Positions 34,880 through 43,150 of a stretch of 64,000 nt of DNA are shown in pieces (the stretch's first letter is position 1; each line of letters begins with the position of its first letter). Made by a program: the position numbers and the translations under genes. The DNA comes from Ruegeria sp. HKCCA6707 (GTDB lineage: Bacteria > Pseudomonadota > Alphaproteobacteria > Rhodobacterales > Rhodobacteraceae), in contig NZ_WQEG01000003.1 of assembly GCF_013033515.1 (NCBI RefSeq), positions 62,001 to 126,000 on the forward strand. The letters are read 5' to 3'. Under the pieces are notes generated by a model. The model saw only the letters and a program-made list of their open reading frames with translations, had not been told where the DNA came from and did no database searches.

Positions 34880-36154
34880 CTAGAGTTTCGCAAATTGCGC
34901 GGCTTGTTTGTCCGTCCAAAGGACGTTCAGAGCAAAGCCGTCCTCGGTCTGCTCTTCGGCGCGGACCACGTCTTGGCGGAAAAGCCAGGCGCGCTTGTCG
35001 CCTTCCGAGAATGCAAGGGTCAGTGTCGCCTCATGCCGCACGCCTTGCAGCTTGATTGCGATCTCGGCCAGCAGCGGGTCAAGCCCCTCGCCGGTCACCG
35101 CAGAAATCGCAAAGATCGCCGGGTCGCGGTCGGCGCGGGCCAGTGTCGCGTCGCGTTCTTCGGCCTCAAGCAGATCAATCTTGTTCCAAACCTCCAGCCG
35201 AGGACGGTCTTCGTCGACGCCCAGCGAGGTCAGAATGGTTTCGACATCCTGCGCCTGCGCTTCGGTTTCTTCGTGGCTGATATCGCGCACATGCACGACC
35301 AGATCGGCCCCCAAAACCTCTTCGAGCGTGGCGCGGAAGGCAGCGACCAGTTCGGTCGGCAGGTTTGAGATGAAGCCCACCGTGTCTGACAGGATAACCT
35401 CGGGGCCATCGGGCAGCACAACGCGCCGCATGGTCGGGTCAAGCGTGGCGAATAACATGTCCTTGGCCATCACCTCTGCCCCGGTCAACCGGTTGAACAG
35501 CGTGGATTTTCCAGCGTTTGTATAGCCCACAAGCGCGACAATCGGATAGGGTACCTTGGCGCGCGCTGCGCGGTGCAGCGTGCGGGTCTTGACCACCTTT
35601 TGTAATTGTCGCCGCAAACGCACCAATTGTTCGTCAATCGCACGGCGGTCAGCCTCGATCTGGGTTTCACCGGGACCGCCCACAAATCCCAAGCCCCCAC
35701 GCTGACGTTCAAGGTGGGTCCAGGCCCGCACGAGCCGCGTGCGCTGATAGCTGAGCGCTGCCATCTCGACCTGCAATACCCCTTCGCGGGTGCGTGCGCG
35801 GTCACTGAAGATTTCAAGGATCAGACCGGTGCGGTCCAGGATCTTGACCTTCCAGGCTTTTTCAAGGTTACGCTGCTGAACCGGGGTGACCGGGCCGTCG
35901 ATCAGGACCAGTTCGATATCGTTGTCGTGAAACCGCTCACCCAGCTCTTCGATCTTGCCGCTGCCAAACAGCAGGCCCGCCTGAGCACGCGGAAGGCGCA
36001 CGATCTCGGAACCGACCACGTCCAGATCGGGCAAAGCGGCTGCCAGCGCAACCGCCTCTTCCAGCGCCGGTTCGGGGACACGGCGCTGTTCATCTGATTT
36101 GATTTCGGGATGCAGCACCCAGGCCCGGGTGCGCGTCCTGTCATGATCCATCAA
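34880..36154 (-). CDS. hflX: GTPase HflX
   Basis: Ribosome-associated GTPase that splits stalled or hibernating 70S ribosomes. The N-terminal HflX domain includes [12 protein letters not shown] and [16 protein letters not shown]; a coiled region precedes the G domain, with the hallmark [20 protein letters not shown]. The G domain starts at about 208 with G1 [10 protein letters not shown]3 [10 protein letters not shown] and G4 NKID. The 424-residue length is normal. The start overlaps the hfq stop by four bases (ATGA), the classical hfq-hflX arrangement. Confidence 0.96.
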   Translation of the reverse strand: MMDHDRTRTRAWVLHPEIKSDEQRRVPEPALEEAVALAAALPDLDVVGSEIVRLPRAQAGLLFGSGKIEELGERFHDNDIELVLIDGPVTPVQQRNLEKAWKVKILDRTGLILEIFSDRARTREGVLQVEMAALSYQRTRLVRAWTHLERQRGGLGFVGGPGETQIEADRRAIDEQLVRLRRQLQKVVKTRTLHRAARAKVPYPIVALVGYTNAGKSTLFNRLTGAEVMAKDMLFATLDPTMRRVVLPDGPEVILSDTVGFISNLPTELVAAFRATLEEVLGADLVVHVRDISHEETEAQAQDVETILTSLGVDEDRPRLEVWNKIDLLEAEERDATLARADRDPAIFAISAVTGEGLDPLLAEIAIKLQGVRHEATLTLAFSEGDKRAWLFRQDVVRAEEQTEDGFALNVLWTDKQAAQFAKL

Positions 36155-36390
36155 GAGGCGTCTTCGCCCTCATACAGGCTGATCGGCTGTGACGGCATGA
36201 TGGTCGATATCGCGTGTTTATACACCAGCTGCGACTGTCCGTCGCGCCGAAGCAGCACGCAGAAATTGTCGAACCAGGTGATCACACCTTGCAATTTCAC
36301 ACCGTTGATCAGGAAAATCGTGACCGGAACCTTAGCTTTCCGTACATTGTTCAGGAAGGCATCCTGAAGATTCTGTCTGTCCGAAGCCAT
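36151..36390 (-). CDS. hfq: RNA chaperone Hfq
   Basis: A 79-residue Sm-like RNA chaperone that pairs small RNAs with mRNAs. Sm1 is visible in [19 protein letters not shown], followed by [19 protein letters not shown]; Sm2 reads [12 protein letters not shown], a variant of the KHAISTVVP motif. The N-terminus [17 protein letters not shown] is the usual alphaproteobacterial one. It precedes hflX with a four-base overlap. The 131-base gap upstream, between hfq and trkH on the same strand, probably carries its promoter, but no clear -35/-10 pair was identified. Confidence 0.97.
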   Translation of the reverse strand: MASDRQNLQDAFLNNVRKAKVPVTIFLINGVKLQGVITWFDNFCVLLRRDGQSQLVYKHAISTIMPSQPISLYEGEDAS

Positions 36391-36521
36391 ATTTTTATTA
36401 TCTCGCCATTGTTCTTGCTACGCGCTGCGGGCCAACGCGCTCCCTTCGGCAGAGTATGGAGCGGTGCGCGCAGATATTCCAGATGAAAAATCAGGCGTTA
36501 GCCCATTGGCCAGATGTCTTG

Positions 36522-38060
36522 TCAATCACGCCACAACGCCGGTGTGATCAATGCAATGATTGCCAGCGTCTCGAGCCGACCGATGACCATCGCGGCGCAG
36601 AGCGTCAATTTGGCCCAAGGGGACAGGTCAATCAGCCGGATCGGGACATCTGTGGCCAGCTCGATCAACGGCCCCGTTGTGCTGAGCGCTGCTACGCTGA
36701 GAACCATCGCCTGCTCGAACCCAACCCCAGCAGCGGCCAGCAAAAGGTCAAACACCGCCAGCGAAAGTGCAAACATCATAAGGAAGATCCAGGCGATAAA
36801 GGCACCATCGCTCTGGATACGGCGATTGCCGCCGCCTTCGCCGCTGATCGAAGACGGAAAGATCAGCCGATCAATCTCGCGCTTGCCATTCAGATAGAGC
36901 GCATAGACCCGCAGCAGCTTGACCCCACCGGCCGTGGTCGCCACGCCACCGCCAATCAGAGCAAGCCCCAGCAGGATCAGGCCGGGTGTACCAAGACCTG
37001 ACAATTGTTGGGCATCATTCCAGTTGGCGCTTTCGAACCCGGCAGTAGTGAGGAAAGCCAGAACAGTAAACAACATGCCCCAGATCACCTGAACCGCCTG
37101 ACCGAAAGTCATCTGCAATCCCAGTTCGGCGACCCCGGCAGCCACACGGAAAAACAGCAGACAAGCCACCGCCAAGACAATCGCCAGACCGATGCGAAAC
37201 TCGGGATCTTTGTCCAGCCGGCCATACCCGGTGGTTGCGGTGTCGGCTGAAAAGGTCAGCCGCGACAAAGCAAACAGAAGGAACAGGAACAGGATCATCT
37301 CTCCGGTTATGCCCGCTGTCGACCCTTCCAAACCGCCGACCGGCGATATACCCGAGGTCGCCATGACCGACATCGCATGGCACACAGCGGTCAGGCCTTG
37401 TTCGCCGGCGATCAAAAGCAGAATGCAGATCACCGCCGTCAGCCCTGCATAAACCGGCGCAAGGGTACGCGTGACCCGCAACAAACGACCACGCGGATCA
37501 ACCTTTTCGCTCTGCGCCACACCCGAGACCGGGCGACCAGGCTGCCCCCGCGCCGTCACCTCAAAGCCCCCTAAAGACAGCGGCGCTAGAATCGCCGCCG
37601 CTGCGATCCACATCAGCAGACCACCCATCCACCCCACAAGGGCCCGCCACAGATGCAAAGGTGCCGTCAGCCGTTCGGGATCGGGAAACAGATCGGCGCC
37701 GGTGGTTGTGACCGCGCTGATCATATCGAAATAGGCGTTCAGATAGCTGGTATTGCCCAAAGCTTCGAATAAAGGCAGCGCCAGAAACAGGGGCAGAACC
37801 GTGAATGAGGCCAGCAAAACTGCCAATTGCCCCAATGTCCCGTGTTTTGGCACTCGGTTCAGAACCGCCAGGGCGATCAGCGACACGGCAAAGAGCCCAA
37901 TCAGACTGGAATAGAAAAACGCACGCGAGGTTTCGTGATCGTCCAGCACAAGCGCATAGATCGCAGGGATCCACATCGACAGCGACGCCGCCCCCCAGAT
38001 CAAAAGCAGCAGCGGCAGGCGCCGCAATACTCCGATCTGTTGTGCGCGCGCCCTTGCCAT
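36522..38060 (-). CDS. trkH: Trk potassium uptake protein, membrane subunit TrkH
   Basis: Potassium-translocating subunit of the Trk system, an inner-membrane protein of 512 residues with repeated M1-P-M2 units. Filter-like glycine segments are visible in SAVTTTGADLF, SVMATSGISPVGG, TTAGFESAN and AALSTTGPLIE, four as expected. The first codon overlaps the trkA stop by one base (TGATG), so TrkA and TrkH are co-translated. It lies between trkA and hfq, as in other alphaproteobacteria. Confidence 0.94.
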   Translation of the reverse strand: MARARAQQIGVLRRLPLLLLIWGAASLSMWIPAIYALVLDDHETSRAFFYSSLIGLFAVSLIALAVLNRVPKHGTLGQLAVLLASFTVLPLFLALPLFEALGNTSYLNAYFDMISAVTTTGADLFPDPERLTAPLHLWRALVGWMGGLLMWIAAAAILAPLSLGGFEVTARGQPGRPVSGVAQSEKVDPRGRLLRVTRTLAPVYAGLTAVICILLLIAGEQGLTAVCHAMSVMATSGISPVGGLEGSTAGITGEMILFLFLLFALSRLTFSADTATTGYGRLDKDPEFRIGLAIVLAVACLLFFRVAAGVAELGLQMTFGQAVQVIWGMLFTVLAFLTTAGFESANWNDAQQLSGLGTPGLILLGLALIGGGVATTAGGVKLLRVYALYLNGKREIDRLIFPSSISGEGGGNRRIQSDGAFIAWIFLMMFALSLAVFDLLLAAAGVGFEQAMVLSVAALSTTGPLIELATDVPIRLIDLSPWAKLTLCAAMVIGRLETLAIIALITPALWRD

Positions 38061-39436
38061 CAGAAAAAGTCGATCGAGACCTGCATAAGCCGCTCAACCT
38101 CGGGCACATCTTTGGCCATGGCAAAAATGGCCACCACGTCCTTCTCCTCGATCCGCAGACTGCCGGTTGGGCGCAATACCTCGTCACCCTTGCGCACAGC
38201 GCCCACCAAAACACCTTCGGGGAAATCGATATCGCGCAATTTCTGACCGGCCATAGGCGAGGTCGACATGACCTCGGCCTCGATGACTTCGGCCTCGGCA
38301 TCGCCAATGGAATAGACCTGCCGTACACGGCCGTGGCGGATATGGCGCAGGATCGAACTGACGGTGGTGGCGCGCGGATTGATGTAGGCATCAATTCCCA
38401 GCGGCCCCATCAAGGCCACCATGCTGGGGTCATTGATCAGAGCAATGGCCAGAGCACTGCCCGCTTCTTTCGCGCGCACGGCGGCCAGCATGTTGGTGCG
38501 GTCGTCGTCGGTAACGGCCAGCATCGCGTCTGCGCGCTCGATGCCTGCCTCGCTCAGCAATGCGGCATCCAACCCGTCGCCATGCAGCACGATGGTCCGC
38601 TCCAGCGCTTCAGCCGCCGCTTCTGCACATTGACGATCTCGTTCGATGATCTTGGCCCGCACCCGGCTTTCGCGCTCTTCCAGCGTGCGCGCGACCTCCA
38701 GCCCCACGTTACCGCCGCCGACGATAACCACGCGGTCCTGTTGTTTCTGCGTCTTCCCGAACACCTCCATCGTGCGGTCGACATCCTTGACGCTGGTAAA
38801 CACATAGCATTCATCACCCACAAACAGCTGATCTTCGGATTCCGGGGCAAACAAGGACCCCTCGCGCCGCACCCCGACCACAATCGAACTGAGGGTCGAG
38901 AACAGGTCGGTCAGTTGTCGCAGGGGTGTGTTGACGATGGGGCAGTCTTCATCGACGCGAATACCAAGCAATTGCGCCTTACCGTCCATGAAAAGCTCGG
39001 TGTCAAAGGCCGCAGGTGCAGACAGGCGGCGCATAGCCGCTGCGGCCACTTCGCGTTCGGGGCTGATAACAACATCAATCGGCAGGTGATCGCGTCGGAA
39101 CAGGTCTGAATGGATCGCCTGCAAATAGGATTTCGAGCGCAGGCGCGCAATCTTCCGCTGGATCGAAAAGATCGAATGCGCCATCTGGCAGGTGACCATG
39201 TTGACCTCATCCGAATGGGTCGCGGCAATGATCATATCGGCGTCGCGCGCGCCTGCCCGTTCCAGCACATCAGGATAGCTGGCAAAGCCAGCAATCCCCT
39301 GCACATCCAGCGTTTCGGTGGCTCGGCGCACAAGGTCGGGATTGTTGTCGACAACTGTCACATCATTAAGTTCACCCGACAAATGCCGTGCAATCTGCCA
39401 GCCTACCTGTCCGGCGCCGCAAATGATGACCTTCAT
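38060..39436 (-). CDS. trkA: Trk system potassium transport protein TrkA
   Basis: Cytosolic NAD(H)-binding regulatory subunit of Trk. It has two RCK (TrkA-N/TrkA-C) halves: the first Rossmann motif is IICGAGQVGWQIARHLSG at the N-terminus and the second is VIVGGGNVGLEVARTLEE near residue 237. The usual 458-residue length is reached from the ATG giving MKVIICGAG; the frame stays open about 107 codons upstream, but that part has no homology I recognise and the true N-terminus starts at the Rossmann fold. A strong AGAAGGG lies upstream. It is co-translated with trkH. Confidence 0.95.
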   Translation of the reverse strand: MKVIICGAGQVGWQIARHLSGELNDVTVVDNNPDLVRRATETLDVQGIAGFASYPDVLERAGARDADMIIAATHSDEVNMVTCQMAHSIFSIQRKIARLRSKSYLQAIHSDLFRRDHLPIDVVISPEREVAAAAMRRLSAPAAFDTELFMDGKAQLLGIRVDEDCPIVNTPLRQLTDLFSTLSSIVVGVRREGSLFAPESEDQLFVGDECYVFTSVKDVDRTMEVFGKTQKQQDRVVIVGGGNVGLEVARTLEERESRVRAKIIERDRQCAEAAAEALERTIVLHGDGLDAALLSEAGIERADAMLAVTDDDRTNMLAAVRAKEAGSALAIALINDPSMVALMGPLGIDAYINPRATTVSSILRHIRHGRVRQVYSIGDAEAEVIEAEVMSTSPMAGQKLRDIDFPEGVLVGAVRKGDEVLRPTGSLRIEEKDVVAIFAMAKDVPEVERLMQVSIDFF

Positions 39437-39532
39437 GTATCTGGCCCTTCTGCCTGAAAGCTTTGAATGACAGATGCCCCCAAAGCGGTCAATTGAATTG
39501 TCATATCCCGCAGGCTGAGGCAAGATAAGCAT

Positions 39533-40012
39533 ATGAAAACACAGCTGGCCTTGTTGATCCCAATCCTTACGCTCATGTCCTGCGGACCCATGTCGCTCTA
39601 TTATCGCGAAGGTGAAAGCGTATCGCGGCTTCAGGCCGAAACGACCGCGTGTCAGGTTGCGGCCCTCAAGGACGCGCCAGTAGCCAACCAGATCCGGCAG
39701 ACTCCACCGACCTATTGGCCGGGCCGGACCTATTGCGACGGCAATGGTCGCTGTCATCGCACCGCAGGCTGGTGGGAGCCCGGACGCATCTATACCGTCG
39801 ATGTCAACAAAGGCCTGCGCAACACGGTCGAGGCGCAGTGCATGGCCGAAAAAGGCTTTCGTCCGGTCAGTTTGCCACCCTGCAAGTCCGGGGTAAAATC
39901 AAGCGTGCCTCCAGGCCGAACAACAACCCTGCCACCGCTCAGCCCGCAATCGTGTTTTGTCAAATTCGATGACGGGTCGTTTCAGATCATCACACCGGGT
40001 CAGTCGGGCTGA
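39533..40012 (+). CDS. Hypothetical lipoprotein
   Basis: A 159-residue protein with a lipoprotein signal ending LTLMSC (lipid-modified Cys17). The mature part has seven further cysteines, a WPGRTYCDGNGRCH segment and an RNTVEAQCMAEKGFRP segment like those in small outer-membrane-associated lipoproteins of Rhodobacterales. The function is unknown. It is on the plus strand, opposite to everything around it. Its end overlaps the end of the convergent MFS gene by 23 bases. Confidence 0.72.
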   Translation: MKTQLALLIPILTLMSCGPMSLYYREGESVSRLQAETTACQVAALKDAPVANQIRQTPPTYWPGRTYCDGNGRCHRTAGWWEPGRIYTVDVNKGLRNTVEAQCMAEKGFRPVSLPPCKSGVKSSVPPGRTTTLPPLSPQSCFVKFDDGSFQIITPGQSG

Positions 40013-41150
40013 TTGCGCGGCGACGCGCCATAAACCCATGCGCGGCAATGGCCAGACCATAAGACAGGATGATCGCCAGCACCATCGCGGGCTCTCCGCC
40101 CACCCCCAGAACCGCCAGCAGGATCGGAGTACCCAGCAGGTTGCCCGCATTACCCATCTGCGCCAGGGCCCCATAGCTGGCCGCCTGATCTGCAGCGCCT
40201 GAGTTCAATTCAGGCACGGCAGCAAAACTGCCCCCCTGCACCAGGCCCAGCACAGCGAACAAAGCGACGCAGATTATCGCCAGTGGCGCGCCCATGAGTG
40301 ATGCGACCAGAACAGAGATGGCCAGCGAGAACCCCAACATTGTCACCGCCACGCATGAGATTACCGAGGACAAGGCCGGAACCAGCGCGAAGGAAAAGGC
40401 GATGCCAGCCATAGGCATCAGCCCCGCAACAATTGCACCCTGCCCCTCGGGCAGACGCGAGGGCAAGATGGCCAGTAATGACACGAAGGTCAGCGTGTAA
40501 AAGAACCATCCCACCGCCGGGGCCGATATGAAGGGCGAGCGATAGATGTTCAGATGAACCCGGGCAATTGCGGTCACGCCAAAGCCGGAACCCTCATGAG
40601 CCCCAAGATCAACCTTAATCCGGCACGCAAGGATCAATACAGCCGTCAAGAGCATCAAAACCGCATGGGTCAGGAAATAAGCGGGCAGTCCGAATTTTGA
40701 GACAAAGGGCAAGCCAATCCATGCATTCAACGCAAAGGCCACACCGAAAAACGCGCTCCACAAGACCATTGCGACATTGCGCGCCCGTCCGGTGGTGATC
40801 TGAGCGATCAAGGTTGGCGCGGCGACCACGATGGCGAGATGCGAAACGCCCTCGACCACACGGCTGGCCATCATCGCAGCAAAGCCCGGCAGGCTGGCCT
40901 GAAACGCAGAAATCGCACCACCCAGAACCAGACCAAAGATCAGCAGACGCGTTGGCCCGACCCGGCCCGCGATGGCGCCGGACAAGGCCCCCAGTACCGC
41001 GCCGATCAAGCTGATGATCGACAAGAGCCACCCGGTGTGATCGGGGTACAGCAACGCTACGTCGGCAAAAGGGACGGCGATCTTGGCGAATTGCGTGGCC
41101 GCGCCCAATCCTGCCATCCAGAGCAAAAGAACTTTGAAAATCTGTACCAT
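39990..41150 (-). CDS. MFS transporter
   Basis: A 386-residue, about twelve-helix major facilitator transporter (for example LLSIISLIGAVLGALSGAIAGRVGPTRLL spans helices 2-3 with the loop motif GRVGPTRLL). The substrate is not evident. It lies 43 bases after the HTH regulator gene on the same strand, which probably controls it. It belongs to the segment inserted between ntrX and trkA. Confidence 0.85.
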   Translation of the reverse strand: MVQIFKVLLLWMAGLGAATQFAKIAVPFADVALLYPDHTGWLLSIISLIGAVLGALSGAIAGRVGPTRLLIFGLVLGGAISAFQASLPGFAAMMASRVVEGVSHLAIVVAAPTLIAQITTGRARNVAMVLWSAFFGVAFALNAWIGLPFVSKFGLPAYFLTHAVLMLLTAVLILACRIKVDLGAHEGSGFGVTAIARVHLNIYRSPFISAPAVGWFFYTLTFVSLLAILPSRLPEGQGAIVAGLMPMAGIAFSFALVPALSSVISCVAVTMLGFSLAISVLVASLMGAPLAIICVALFAVLGLVQGGSFAAVPELNSGAADQAASYGALAQMGNAGNLLGTPILLAVLGVGGEPAMVLAIILSYGLAIAAHGFMARRRAISPTDPV

Positions 41151-41193
41151 GGCCCGGTTCTAGCCGGGTCTGGCACGGGCTGAAACGCATAAA

Positions 41194-41763
41194 TTATGCG
41201 TGGCCGGGGCTTACCAACCGAACCGGCGTTCCATCTGACAGATACAAACGTTCCCACAGGATCTGACCGGCACTGATGCGGATGCAGTCATGCACGGCCT
41301 CGGAGGTCTGGAACGCTTTGGGCTTGGGCATCTGAAGGTCCCACCAGCCTTCCTCTTCCAGCTCGGCTTCGGCCTTTTGGATCTCTTCTGTGGCAAATTG
41401 CCAAAGTGGTACGCCCAGCAAGGCGCTTTGACTGGTCTTCCAATCGCGCGCGCGCCCTGTCGAATACGCCAGACACCTGTGGCTGGTCTCTTCAACCAGA
41501 TGCAGACATTGCGACGAATGCATCACGAGACGCTTCAACGCGGTATCCTCCATCTGCGTGCCGCCGCAGGCGCGAAAGACGGCGCGTTGCGCTGCGGCCG
41601 AAGGGGTCAGAGAGCCACTTTCCCAACGCGACACCGTTGTTTGGTTGACCCCCATCGCCTGCGCCAATGCCGATTGCTTCAACCCGATCGACCGCCGCAC
41701 CCGCTTCAGGCGTTTGCCAAAGCCAGGATAGCCTGGCAGATCACTCTGCCGGTTCAGGTTCAT
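41194..41763 (-). CDS. HTH-type (XRE) regulator
   Basis: A 189-residue protein with an N-terminal XRE helix-turn-helix: RRSIGLKQSALAQAMGVNQT, then TVSRWESGSLTPS. The C-terminal part, about 80-189, may be a PAS-like sensory fold (HRCLAYSTGRARDW, LLGVPLWQFA, WDLQMP). The start overlaps the end of ntrX by 23 bases, which implies translation close to ntrX. No later in-frame start keeps the HTH intact. Likely target: the adjacent MFS gene. Confidence 0.78.
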   Translation of the reverse strand: MNLNRQSDLPGYPGFGKRLKRVRRSIGLKQSALAQAMGVNQTTVSRWESGSLTPSAAAQRAVFRACGGTQMEDTALKRLVMHSSQCLHLVEETSHRCLAYSTGRARDWKTSQSALLGVPLWQFATEEIQKAEAELEEEGWWDLQMPKPKAFQTSEAVHDCIRISAGQILWERLYLSDGTPVRLVSPGHA

Positions 41764-43150
41764 CGATCTGGGCCACTCGTGCGCCGGATTTGTTCGAGGT
41801 CACAACACCCAGCGATTTCAGTTTGCGGTGTAGCGCGCTGCGCTCCATGCCGACAAAGCTGGCAGTGCGGCTGATATTGCCCCCAAAGCGGTTGATTTGG
41901 GTCAGCAAATACTCGCGCTCGAACGCTTCGCGGGCTTCGCGCAGCGGCAAGGTCGCCAGAGCGCCCGACAGAACGACGCGACCGGATTCGTCGGATTTTT
42001 CTTCTTCGTTGGGCAGCTCGCGCGCTTCGATCGGATCTGTACCATCGCCCAGGATCAGCACCCGCTCGATCAGGTTCTTGAGCTGCCGCACATTGCCGGG
42101 CCAAGTCATTGTCTGCAACAAGGCGACGGCCTCATCCGACAATTCCCGCACCGGCAGGCCCTGAGTCTCGTTGCACATTTCGATGAAATGCTGCGCCAGA
42201 ACCGGGATATCCTCGCGCCGTTCTTCCAGCGAAGGAACGGCAATCGGCACCACGTTCAGACGGTGATACAGTTCCTCGCGGAACCGCTCGGCTGCGATTT
42301 CGGCCTCAAGATCGCGATTGGTCGATGAAATCACCCGCAGATCGACGCGCACCTTGTCGCTGCCGCCGACCCGCTGGAACTGCTGATCCACCAGCACCCG
42401 CAGGATCTTGGACTGCGTGCCCAAAGGCATATCGGCCACCTCATCGAAATAGATGACCCCGCCATGCGCCTCTTCCAACAGGCCCGATTCCACACCACGC
42501 TCGGCCGACTCGCGCCCGAACAGAACCTCCTCGACCCGCTCAGGCTCGATCCCGGCGCAGTTGACGGTCACAAATGGTGCGTTAGCGCGGTTGGAATGGG
42601 CGTGGATGTAACGCGCGGCAATCTCTTTGCCGGACCCGGCTGGCCCGCTCAGCATCACACGACCGTTCGATTTGGTCACCTTGTCCAGATGTCCCAGCAT
42701 ACCGCGGAAGGCCGCTGACTTGCCGATCATGTCCGAACTGCTGACCTCTTTGCGCTTGAGCGAGGCATTCTCGCGACGCAGGCGCGAGGTTTCCATGGCG
42801 CGGCGGATCACCACCATCAACTGATCGATGTTGAAGGGCTTTTCGATAAAGTCATAAGCCCCCTGTTTGATCGCAGCGACCGCGATCTCGATATTGCCGT
42901 GGCCCGAGATGATGACCACCGGCACATCCGGATTGTCCCGTTTCACCGCCTTCAGAATGTCGATCCCGTCCATCCGGCTGTCCTTCAGCCAGATATCAAG
43001 GATCAACAGCCCCGGAGGCTCGGCATTGATTGCCGCCATGCAGTCATCGGAATTCCCTGCGAGCCGCGTCGAAAAGCCTTCGTCCTCAAGAATATCGGAC
43101 ACCAGCTCGCGGATGTCGCGTTCGTCGTCTACGATCAGAATATCGCTCAT
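41741..43150 (-). CDS. ntrX: Response regulator NtrX (nitrogen/redox control)
   Basis: NtrC-type regulator paired with NtrY. The receiver has the acidic pocket VDDERD and the phospho-acceptor Asp52 in LLILDIWLKD. The AAA+ domain carries Walker A GPAGSGKE and Walker B GGVIYFDEVADMP. The segment where GAFTGA is expected reads FGRESAERGVESGLLEEA, so the sigma-54 contact loop is absent. The Fis-type DNA-binding domain ends the protein (NISRTASFVGMERSALHRKLKSLG). It is coupled to ntrY by a four-base overlap. NtrYX senses redox and nitrogen status in other alphaproteobacteria. Confidence 0.94.
   Translation of the reverse strand: MSDILIVDDERDIRELVSDILEDEGFSTRLAGNSDDCMAAINAEPPGLLILDIWLKDSRMDGIDILKAVKRDNPDVPVVIISGHGNIEIAVAAIKQGAYDFIEKPFNIDQLMVVIRRAMETSRLRRENASLKRKEVSSSDMIGKSAAFRGMLGHLDKVTKSNGRVMLSGPAGSGKEIAARYIHAHSNRANAPFVTVNCAGIEPERVEEVLFGRESAERGVESGLLEEAHGGVIYFDEVADMPLGTQSKILRVLVDQQFQRVGGSDKVRVDLRVISSTNRDLEAEIAAERFREELYHRLNVVPIAVPSLEERREDIPVLAQHFIEMCNETQGLPVRELSDEAVALLQTMTWPGNVRQLKNLIERVLILGDGTDPIEARELPNEEEKSDESGRVVLSGALATLPLREAREAFEREYLLTQINRFGGNISRTASFVGMERSALHRKLKSLGVVTSNKSGARVAQIDEPEPAE

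Noticed and set aside
37805..39109. Plus-strand open frame (434 codons) across trkH and trkA
   Set aside because: It crosses the boundary of two certain genes on the other strand, has shadow-like composition and no family motif.
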